From the NCBI GenBank assembly GCA_036269075.1, contig DATASX010000095.1, forward strand, positions 1 through 58,102: a stretch of 58,102 nt of DNA, read 5' to 3'. Numbering within the stretch: position 1 is the first letter of the stretch; each line of letters begins with the position of its first letter. Of this stretch, positions 17,398-23,952 are shown one piece after another. A model generated the notes under the pieces. That model was given only the letters and a program-made list of their open reading frames with translations. It was not told the origin of the DNA and did no database searches. The stretch comes from Sporichthyaceae bacterium. GTDB taxonomy: Bacteria > Actinomycetota > Actinomycetes > Sporichthyales > Sporichthyaceae. The position numbers and the translations under genes were made by a program.

Positions 17398-18258
17398 CTA
17401 CCCGAAGACCACCGTACGGTTCCCGTGCACCAGCACCCGGTCCTCCAGGTGCGCCCGCAGGCCGCGGGCCAGTACGACCTTCTCGATGTCGCGGCCCTTG
17501 CGGACCATGTCCGCCACCGTGTCGGAGTGGTCGACCCGGATCACGTCCTGCTCGATGATCGGCCCGGCGTCGAGATTCTCGGTGACGTAGTGGCAGGTCG
17601 CGCCGACCAGCTTGACCCCGCGGATGTGCGCCTGGTGGTACGGCTTCCCGCCGATGAAGCTCGGCAGGAAGCTGTGGTGGATGTTCAGCATCCGGCCGGC
17701 CCACGCCTCGCACAGGTCCGGTGGGACGATCTGCATGAACCGCGCCAGCACGACCGCATCCGGTTCCTCGACGTCGACGAGCTTGCGGACCTCGTCGAAC
17801 GCCGCCCGGCGGCCCTGAGCACCGGGCGCGAACGGCACGTGGTGGAACGGGATGTCGTGCGCCCGGGTGATCGGTTCCAGGTCGTTGTGGTTGCCGATCA
17901 CCGCACGGATGTCCATGTGCAGCTCGCGGCCCGCGTAGCGGCCGAGCAGGTCGTAGAGACAATGGCCTTCCTTCGAGACCAGCACGACGACCCGCCGCGG
18001 TTGGTCGGCATCGCGCACGCGCCAGGCTTCGCCGGCCCCGACCTCCGTGGCCACGGCGGCGAAGCGCTCCCGTAGCTCGTCGAGGCCCAGGCCTTCGGCG
18101 CGCACGACCTGGCGGGTGAAGAACCAGTTGGTCTCGGGATCGGCGTGGTAGCCGGCCTCGGTGATCGATGCGCCCGCCTCGGCGAGCAACGCGGCGATCC
18201 GGGCCACGATGCCGGTGCGGTCCGGGCAGCCCAGCGTGAGCACGTACTGCGAAGTCAT
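17398..18258 (-). CDS. purU: Formyltetrahydrofolate deformylase
   Basis: 286 residues from the ATG at 18258. It hydrolyses 10-formyl-THF to formate and THF, balancing one-carbon pools. An N-terminal ACT domain (YVLTLGCPDRTGIVARIAAL) covers residues 1-85. The formyltransferase-like catalytic domain contains the Asn-His-Asp set: IGNHNDL, NIHHSFLPSFIGGKPYHQA, and VDHSDTVADM near the end. Length is typical. It is followed by the NTF2-like gene and preceded by a MaoC-like gene on the same strand. Confidence 0.93.
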   Translation of the reverse strand: MTSQYVLTLGCPDRTGIVARIAALLAEAGASITEAGYHADPETNWFFTRQVVRAEGLGLDELRERFAAVATEVGAGEAWRVRDADQPRRVVVLVSKEGHCLYDLLGRYAGRELHMDIRAVIGNHNDLEPITRAHDIPFHHVPFAPGAQGRRAAFDEVRKLVDVEEPDAVVLARFMQIVPPDLCEAWAGRMLNIHHSFLPSFIGGKPYHQAHIRGVKLVGATCHYVTENLDAGPIIEQDVIRVDHSDTVADMVRKGRDIEKVVLARGLRAHLEDRVLVHGNRTVVFG

Positions 18259-18295
18259 CCCGGCAGTCTGCCCCAATTCCTGATCGGGCGAATGA

Positions 18296-18775
18296 TCACT
18301 CCCCGGGCGGGGTACGACGCAGGACGACCCCGTCCAGGGTCAGTTCCAGGACAACATCCCCGGCGTCATCGACCAGTTCGGCCGCAACAACCACGATTGC
18401 CTCGCCGCGCTCCGGGCGCTGGGTCACCTCGGCGACGACGACCTTGCCGGTCAAAGTCGCCCCGGGCCGAACCGGACGACGCAGCTTCACCGTCAACCCC
18501 CGGCCCGCCTTCACCGCCGTCTTGCTCCACATCGCCTCGACGGCCAACCGTTGGTAGACCCCGACAGTCTGGATGCCGCTGGCGATGATCCCGCCCCACG
18601 GGCTGTCCGCGGCGGCCTTCGCGTCGACGTGGAAGTACTGCGGGTCCCACAGTTCCGCGAAGGCGATCATGTCCGCCTCGCTCAACGTCACCGACCCGAA
18701 CTTGAACTCCATGCCGGGGTGGAAGTCCTCCCCGTGAAGCAGTTCGGGGCCGCTCCGCACGTTCGGCTCGCCCAC
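18296..18775 (-). CDS. MaoC-like (R)-hydratase/acyl dehydratase
   Basis: 159 residues with a hot-dog fold: the catalytic-loop region FAELWDPQYFHVDAKAAADSPWGGIIASG contains the Asp and His of MaoC-type hydratases. It would hydrate or dehydrate an enoyl-CoA in the cytosol; the substrate is unknown. It is divergent from the GNAT gene and 37 bases upstream of purU on the same strand. Confidence 0.85.
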   Translation of the reverse strand: MGEPNVRSGPELLHGEDFHPGMEFKFGSVTLSEADMIAFAELWDPQYFHVDAKAAADSPWGGIIASGIQTVGVYQRLAVEAMWSKTAVKAGRGLTVKLRRPVRPGATLTGKVVVAEVTQRPERGEAIVVVAAELVDDAGDVVLELTLDGVVLRRTPPGE

Positions 18776-18822
18776 GATTACCTCCTCGGTGAGCCACCCT
18801 ACGGATACCGCATGCTGGTGGC

Positions 18823-19299
18823 ATGAGTCCGGTCATCCGTCGCGCGGTGCCGACCGACGTCGCGGAACTGACGCGGTGTCAGACCGCTTGCTACCGCGAG
18901 GCGTTCGCCTCGGTGCTGCCCGCCGACTTCTATGCGGACAGCGCGCCGGAGCACCGCCGCCGGGCTACCTGGGTGGAGTTCCTGGACGCCGGCGGAACGG
19001 CCTGGATCGCCCTCGACGGCGCGGCGGCCGTCGGCTTCGCCACCTCCGGCCCCAGCCGCGGTGCCGATCCGCCGCTGCCGGTGGAGCTGATCATGCTTTA
19101 CGTCCGAGCCACCCAGCACGGCACCGGACTGGCCGACCGACTGCTGACCGGGGCGATCGGGACGGGGCCCGCGATGCTGTGGTGCTGGGAGGGCAACAGC
19201 CGCGCCCAGGCGTATTACGCCAAGCATGGGTTCGTACCGGACGGCGGGCAGATGCTGACCCCGGAGTCCGTCCGGCTGCTGCGGTTCGTCCGGAGCTAG
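18823..19299 (+). CDS. GNAT-family N-acetyltransferase
   Basis: 158 residues. N-terminal IRRAVPTDVAELTRCQTACY and central LIMLYVRATQHGTGLADRLL (the Q/RxxGxG/A acetyl-CoA loop, here QHGTGL) are typical of GNAT enzymes. WCWEGNSRAQAYYAKHGFVPDGG is the conserved C-terminal strand-loop. It acetylates an amine of unknown identity. Its stop overlaps by 4 bases the stop of the convergent hydrolase gene. Confidence 0.88.
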   Translation: MSPVIRRAVPTDVAELTRCQTACYREAFASVLPADFYADSAPEHRRRATWVEFLDAGGTAWIALDGAAAVGFATSGPSRGADPPLPVELIMLYVRATQHGTGLADRLLTGAIGTGPAMLWCWEGNSRAQAYYAKHGFVPDGGQMLTPESVRLLRFVRS

Positions 19300-20090
19300 A
19301 GGTGGTGCAGGAAATGCAGCAATGCGAAGTTGACACGTTCCGGGTGGGTGAGGTTCGCGGCGTGCGCGGCGCCCTCGACGACGAATACCTCGCCCGCGCC
19401 GACCAGCCCGGCGGCCAAGGCCTGTGCGGCCGGCATCTCGATCGCTGAGTCCTCGTCGCCGTGGATCACCAGCGCCGGGCAGGTGATCTCGACCAGTCGG
19501 CCGGAGATGTCGTCGCGCTCGAGCAGGCAGCGTCCGGGCTCGACGATCAGCGCCGGGTCCGCCTGCTGCCAGCGGGCGATCCAGACCGCCTCTATCTCCG
19601 GATCGCCGATGATCAGCTGGGCCACCACCCCGGCCAGGCCCTCGCCCGGCCCGACCGTGGCCCAGGCCTCGAGCATGTCGCGGTAGGTCTCGGCCTGGGT
19701 CGGGTCCTCGGCCCCGGCCTGCGTGTCGATGAGGACCAGCCCGCGGATCCGCTCCGGAGCCAGCAGGGCCATCCGCAGCGAGAGGAACCCGCCCTGCGAC
19801 ATCCCGCCGACCACCGCGCTGTCGACCCCGAGGTGGTCCAGCAGCGCGAACGCGTCGCGGGCGGAATCCCAGTAGTCGAACGGCTTTCCGTCGAACTCGG
19901 TCGCGCCGAAACCCCGCTCGTCCCAGGTGATCACCCGGAACTCCGGGGCCAGCGCGGCGACCTGGGGGTCGAACATCGTGTGGTCCATCAGGAAGCCGTG
20001 CGAGAGCAGCACGACCGGCCCGGAGCCCCCGGAATCAGTCCAGTGCAGGCGTTGCCCGTTCAACAGTGCAAATTGATCGCCTGTCGCCAT
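19296..20090 (-). CDS. Alpha/beta-fold hydrolase
   Basis: 264 residues with the full alpha/beta hydrolase pattern: oxyanion-hole LLSHGFLMDHTMF, the nucleophile elbow GGMSQGGF with its Ser, an acid in VIHGDEDSAIEMPAA and the His in GAAHAANLTHPE. It is a cytosolic esterase- or haloperoxidase-like enzyme with unknown substrate. A GAGCGAGGAACGAGCG stretch sits directly before its ATG. It is followed by the convergent GNAT gene. Confidence 0.88.
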   Translation of the reverse strand: MATGDQFALLNGQRLHWTDSGGSGPVVLLSHGFLMDHTMFDPQVAALAPEFRVITWDERGFGATEFDGKPFDYWDSARDAFALLDHLGVDSAVVGGMSQGGFLSLRMALLAPERIRGLVLIDTQAGAEDPTQAETYRDMLEAWATVGPGEGLAGVVAQLIIGDPEIEAVWIARWQQADPALIVEPGRCLLERDDISGRLVEITCPALVIHGDEDSAIEMPAAQALAAGLVGAGEVFVVEGAAHAANLTHPERVNFALLHFLHHL

Positions 20091-20139
20091 CGCTCGTTCC
20101 TCGCTCAGGCGGGTCGCTCGCTACGCCTGCGGTAGCAGT

Positions 20140-20913
20140 TCACTCCGGCCAGACGGGCGGACGCTTGTGCAGGAACGCGGCCATGCCCTCGCGGGCGCTC
20201 GGCGAGCTCGACATCGCGGCCATGACCTCGGTGGCGATGACGTAGCCGTCGTGCTCCGGCCGGTCGAGCTGAGCGTAGATCGTCTGCTTGCCGACGCCCT
20301 TGGCCCGCCGGCTGCCCCGGGTGGCGAGCGCGAGCAGCTCGTCGACGGCGTCGTCGAGGTTCGCGTCGGGGACGGCGTAGTTGATCAGGCCCCAGGCGGC
20401 GGCGGTCTGGGCGTCGATCGCCTCGCCGGTCAGGGCCAGCTCCATCAGACGCTTGCGGCCCACGCTGCGGCCGACGGCGACCGCGGGCGTGTGGCAGAAC
20501 CAGCCGCCCTTGCCGCCCGGCAGGGCGAACGCGGCCGAGTTCGCGGCGATCGCCAGGTCGCAGGAGGCGACCAGCTGGCAGCCCGCCGCGGTGGCCAACC
20601 CGTGGACCCGGGCGATCACGACCTGGGGCACGGACTGGATCGTCGCCATCAGCGCGGTGCAGGTGCGCAGCATCTCGCGCACCCCGGCCTGGTCGCGGGT
20701 CGCGACGTCCTCGAAGTCGTGTCCGGAGCAGAAGACCGGGCCCGCCCCCGCGAGCACGATCCCGGTCGCGTCGGTCTCCCCGATCTCGACGAACGCGTGC
20801 CCCAACTCAACCAGAAGTTGGTTCGACAGGGCGTTGCGCCGGTCCGGACGGTTCATGGTCAGCCGGACCGTGTCGTCCTCACGTTTGATCGTCAGGTAGC
20901 CGTAACCGTCCAT
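20140..20913 (-). CDS. Enoyl-CoA hydratase/isomerase family protein
   Basis: 257 residues from the ATG at 20913; the frame continues another 57 codons upstream, but that part crosses a terminator hairpin and is not protein-like. Crotonase signatures are clear: oxyanion loop GPVFCSGHDFEDV, and LATAAGCQLVASCDLAIAA. The usual catalytic Glu of the GG-x-Glu region is replaced by a GGKGGWFCHTP segment, as in the ECHDC3-like subgroup, so classical hydratase activity is doubtful. The gene stands between the hydrolase gene and the RNA-like element. Confidence 0.88.
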   Translation of the reverse strand: MDGYGYLTIKREDDTVRLTMNRPDRRNALSNQLLVELGHAFVEIGETDATGIVLAGAGPVFCSGHDFEDVATRDQAGVREMLRTCTALMATIQSVPQVVIARVHGLATAAGCQLVASCDLAIAANSAAFALPGGKGGWFCHTPAVAVGRSVGRKRLMELALTGEAIDAQTAAAWGLINYAVPDANLDDAVDELLALATRGSRRAKGVGKQTIYAQLDRPEHDGYVIATEVMAAMSSSPSAREGMAAFLHKRPPVWPE

Positions 20914-20972
20914 GCGCCAATGGTAGAGGCCGAGGTGGGCAACAGACGATGGCCGCCGGCCCCACTGAGCAC

Positions 20973-21013
20973 AAAAAACGCGTCGCCCGGAGCGGCGGGC
21001 GCTCCGGGCGACG
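20973..21013 (-). terminator. Strong intrinsic terminator
   Basis: CGTCGCCCGGAGCG (minus strand 21013-21000; the arms are identical by symmetry) pairs over a 5-base loop with the arm at 20994-20981, a perfect 14-base-pair stem. On the minus strand it is followed by CG and six Ts (20978-20973). It separates the upstream transcript from the enoyl-CoA hydratase gene. Confidence 0.85.
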
Positions 21014-21104
21014 CTGAGCGGGTGGGCGCCTGACGTCCTCCGTCCCGGTGAGGGCGTCAGGGCGGCCGGAGCTTTCGCTGCCAACGGTCTCGCACCGACC
21101 CGCT
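20973..21104 (-). ncRNA. Candidate structured small RNA, CRP-controlled
   Basis: On the minus strand, TACCGT (21115-21110) is a possible -10, predicting a start near 21104. From there AGCGGGT (21104-21098) pairs perfectly with ACCCGCT (21023-21017). Inside this closing helix three local hairpins are visible: GGTC/GACC, AGC-GAAA-GCT with a GNRA loop, and CCTGACG/CGTCAGG. A 14-base-pair terminator with a T6 run follows directly. No reading frame fits and no known RNA family was recognised. It could instead be a long untranslated leader of the enoyl-CoA hydratase gene, but the terminator argues for a separate short transcript. Confidence 0.5.
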
Positions 21105-21150
21105 ACTGCACGGTAACCGGTGCGGTGGCAGGGTTTGTTCCTGGGCCAAA

Positions 21151-21166
21151 TGTGATCTGACTCACA
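21151..21166. promoter_or_regulatory. Perfect CRP/GlxR-type site
   Basis: TGTGATCTGACTCACA is a full match to TGTGA-N6-TCACA. Its centre is about 55 bases upstream of the predicted start of the candidate small RNA, compatible with an upstream activator position. It also overlaps the stop codon of the DUF2127 gene. The poor -35 of the downstream promoter fits activator dependence. Confidence 0.65.
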
Positions 21167-21935
21167 CCTGTTCAGGGGTCAGTGGCGACGCGTCAAGCAG
21201 GCTCTCGGAGCGTAGCTCGGCCTCGTAGGCCGGGCCTCCGCCGCGCACCCCGAACAGGCGTTTGGCCACCACCAGGTAGCCGACCGCGGCCAGGTTGATC
21301 GCGAACGTCGCGGCCTTGGTCACGGTCGGGTGGTCGTGCAGCTCCCAGACCTCCAACGGCAGGAACGCGGCCGTCGCCACCACAGTCAGGTACTCACCCC
21401 ACCGCTTGGCCAACCACAGCCCGACGCCCTCGACGCCCTCCAGCAAGCCGTAGGCCAGCAGGGCCACCGCGACCAGCACCAGCGTGCTGTGCTTCGCGTC
21501 CAGCGCCTTGGTGGTCTCGCGGACGATGACCGAGTTGTCGAGGTCGAAGCCCAGCCGACTGGCCAGCGGCCGCGCGCTGGGAAGCACGTCCTCGAACGAC
21601 CGGCGCAACGACTGCTGCGCGCTGGCGAAGTGCTCGACCCCGTACGCCGCGATCACCAGTACCACCGCGCGGACCATGCGCTCGATCGCGAGCACCCGCA
21701 GCAGCGTCTGCTGCCTCAGGGCCTTGCCGCGCGGCGGGATCGGTGCCTCGGCCGCGGGTCCACTGGCGGCCGGCGGCCCGACCGCCCAGTCGCCGCACCG
21801 CAGGCATCGCCACGCCGCACCGTGCGCGGTCGACGCCTGCAGTCGCGCCGCCACCTCGACCTCGTGGGGCCGGTAGGTCAGGTGCCCTCGCCGCCCGCAG
21901 ACCCGTCGTTCCCGGCTTCCCAGCCCCCGGCCCAT
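21162..21935 (-). CDS. DUF2127 family membrane protein
   Basis: 257 residues from the ATG at 21935; the frame beyond is open but not protein-like. Residues 1-60 are Arg- and Cys-containing, with a possible small zinc knuckle (RVCGRRGHLT and WRCLRCGDW). The remainder holds about four membrane helices with the DUF2127 pattern: LLRVLAIERMVRAVVLVIAAYG, HSTLVLVAVALLAYGLLEGVEGVGLW, WGEYLTVVATAAFLPLEVWE, and a final TFAINLAAVGYLVVAKRLF. The function is unknown. Its 3' end overlaps the CRP-type site. Confidence 0.8.
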   Translation of the reverse strand: MGRGLGSRERRVCGRRGHLTYRPHEVEVAARLQASTAHGAAWRCLRCGDWAVGPPAASGPAAEAPIPPRGKALRQQTLLRVLAIERMVRAVVLVIAAYGVEHFASAQQSLRRSFEDVLPSARPLASRLGFDLDNSVIVRETTKALDAKHSTLVLVAVALLAYGLLEGVEGVGLWLAKRWGEYLTVVATAAFLPLEVWELHDHPTVTKAATFAINLAAVGYLVVAKRLFGVRGGGPAYEAELRSESLLDASPLTPEQV

Positions 21936-22230
21936 CCCAGTCCCCTTCAGACCTGACGCCCGCTGCGTTCGGCCATCCCTGACGCGGGTGTCCCGGCCGC
22001 CCGGCCGCTCGCAGTTAGTGCAACGTTTCCGCAACGGGTCCCGATCTGCCGCCCGTGCCGTCCGGGAACCGATACCCGGCACGGGTAATTTTCCAGGCGA
22101 ACGGCCAATCTGCCTCGCGATGAGGATCGAAGAGCCGTCGAGAACGGAACGGATCACGACAAACCGGGATCCTCCGTTGATCGGTGCGGTGCCACCGCAC
22201 CCGCCTCGCTCACACCCAGGGACGAAACAG

Positions 22231-23598
22231 ATGCGAATCATGCCCACCCGCTCCATCGTCGCAGGCTCCGTCGCGGCGGTCCTGATCGCTGGTCTCGCCG
22301 GCTGTGGCAGCAGCAACGACAACAGCAACCAGGCCTCGAGCCCCACCCAGCCCGACGCCGGCGCCTCCGCCGCCCCCGCGGCCAGCACCGCCCCGAGTGC
22401 CGCGGCCGATGCGGCGGCCGGCGACCCGTTCCTCGCCATTCGCACCGCCGCCCAGCACATGCCGGGCTCCGCCACCGTGCTGGCCGGCGGATTCGCCAAG
22501 GCCCTGAAGCTCTCCGGCGACGAGACGACCGACGCCGCGAAGCTGCGCGCCGCCCTCACGAACCTGTTCACCGAGCACGTCTACCTGGCCGGCATCGCTG
22601 TGGCGACCGCCTACACCAAGGGCGCGGACTCCGACGCCTTCAAGGCCGCCTCCACGCAGGTCGGCGCGAACGCCACCGATCTGGAGACCGCGGTCACCGG
22701 CCTGGTCGGCGACGCCAACGGCGCGAAGTTCAAGTCGGCTTTCGACGCGCACATCACCGACTTCGTGAACTACGCGGTGGCAGCCAAGAAGAAGGACGCC
22801 AAGGGGATGTCTGCGGCCGTCACCGCGCTGACCGCCTACGCGAAGGCCGTCGGCACCTTCTTCAACTCGGTCACCGGCGGCAAGCTGTCCGCCTCGGCCG
22901 TCCAGCAGGACACGATGACCCACATCCTGACCCTGAAGAAGGCCGTCGACGACCTGGCGGCAGGCAAGACCGCTGCCTACAACGACCTGAAGCTCGCCGC
23001 CGACCACATGGCGATGAGTGCGGATGTGATCTCCAAGGGCGTCGCGGCGGCCACGAAGAAGACCGGAAACGTCGACGACAAGGCCTCGACGCTGCAGTCG
23101 GAGCTGACCAGCAAGCTGATCGGCCACGTCTACCTCTCCGGTGTCGCGGTGTTCACCGCTTACACCGACCCCAAGGGCGCCAAGAGCGACGCGTTCGCCG
23201 CGGCCGCCAAGGCGGTCCAGACCAACTCGGACGAGATCACCGACATCGTCGGTGCCGCCGGGGCCACCGCCAAGAAGAACTTCAAGGCCTCCTGGGACGC
23301 ACACGTCACCGACTTCGTGAACTACGCGGTCGCTGACGCCACCGGCGACTCCGCCGGCAAGTCCAAGGCGGCCGCCGCCCTGACCGCCTACACCCAGGCG
23401 GCGGGCACGTTCCTGGCGTCGATCACCGGCAACGCGCTTCCCGCCGCCGCGGTCACCAGTGACCTCGCCACCCACGTCTCCACCCTCGAGGCCGCGATCG
23501 ACGCCTTCGCCAAGGCGCTGGTCTCCGGCAGCAGCTCGAGCAGCAGCGAAATGAGCGGCATGAGCAGCGCGAGCCCGAGCAGCGGCTCCGGCCAGTAG
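22231..23598 (+). CDS. Secreted lipoprotein with two tandem four-histidine repeats
   Basis: 455 residues from the ATG at 22231 (or 22240). The signal peptide ends in a lipobox (LAGC followed by GSSNDNSN), then an Ala/Pro/Ser linker. Two all-helical repeats follow, residues about 65-247 and 248-430. Each has histidines in the same settings: QHM or DHM, HVYL, AHxTDFVNYA, and a late TH. They are at 76, 116, 174, 231 and at 259, 299, 358, 415; spacing is 40/58/57 against 40/59/57. That strict spacing suggests metal or cofactor binding on the outer membrane face. I do not recognise the family. The tail is Ser/Met/Gly-rich. A terminator follows. Confidence 0.75.
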   Translation: MRIMPTRSIVAGSVAAVLIAGLAGCGSSNDNSNQASSPTQPDAGASAAPAASTAPSAAADAAAGDPFLAIRTAAQHMPGSATVLAGGFAKALKLSGDETTDAAKLRAALTNLFTEHVYLAGIAVATAYTKGADSDAFKAASTQVGANATDLETAVTGLVGDANGAKFKSAFDAHITDFVNYAVAAKKKDAKGMSAAVTALTAYAKAVGTFFNSVTGGKLSASAVQQDTMTHILTLKKAVDDLAAGKTAAYNDLKLAADHMAMSADVISKGVAAATKKTGNVDDKASTLQSELTSKLIGHVYLSGVAVFTAYTDPKGAKSDAFAAAAKAVQTNSDEITDIVGAAGATAKKNFKASWDAHVTDFVNYAVADATGDSAGKSKAAAALTAYTQAAGTFLASITGNALPAAAVTSDLATHVSTLEAAIDAFAKALVSGSSSSSSEMSGMSSASPSSGSGQ

Positions 23599-23638
23599 CC
23601 ATCGGACCGCCGCAGCCCGCGGCGCCACCCGAGCAATC

Positions 23639-23682
23639 AGCAGCCTCGATCCCCGACCGGGGATCGAGGCTGCTGCCTTTTT
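23639..23682 (+). terminator. Intrinsic terminator after the lipoprotein gene
   Basis: AGCAGCCTCGATCCCC pairs perfectly with GGGGATCGAGGCTGCT across a 4-base loop (16-base-pair stem), followed by GCC and five Ts. It begins 41 bases after the lipoprotein stop. Confidence 0.9.
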
Positions 23683-23871
23683 CGGACATCGCGCGCCGAA
23701 TCCAAGGTTCACGGGTCATATTCGAGGCTGCCGAGCCCGACGTAGCGCACCGACCCGACGTCGGAGCCGCTTCGCCAAATCACGGCAAGCAACGGCGCGT
23801 ATCCGCCGCGTAGCCATTAGTCGGCCCCACAATCGGGGGGACGCCTGGGGAGAGGCGGTCCTGGAGGGGCG

Positions 23872-23952
23872 ATGAGCGAGCTTGCGAGCGAATCAATGTC
23901 ACAGTGCCCGCCACTGTCCGACTCGCGCGGGCGATCGATGGTGCGCCGATGA
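23872..23952 (+). CDS. 26-residue upstream ORF coupled to the penicillin-binding protein
   Basis: An ATG with GGAGG 5 bases upstream opens a 26-codon frame beginning MSELASESMSQ. Its TGA overlaps the PBP start as ATGA (23949-23952). The PBP start has no good ribosome site of its own. The first codons, GAGCGAGCTTGCGAGCG, resemble the stretch before the hydrolase gene at 20090. Confidence 0.45.
   Translation: MSELASESMSQCPPLSDSRGRSMVRR

Noticed and set aside
20914-21084. 57-codon N-terminal extension of the enoyl-CoA hydratase
   Set aside because: It crosses a 14-pair terminator with a T-run and has no crotonase similarity; the ATG at 20913 begins the normal domain.
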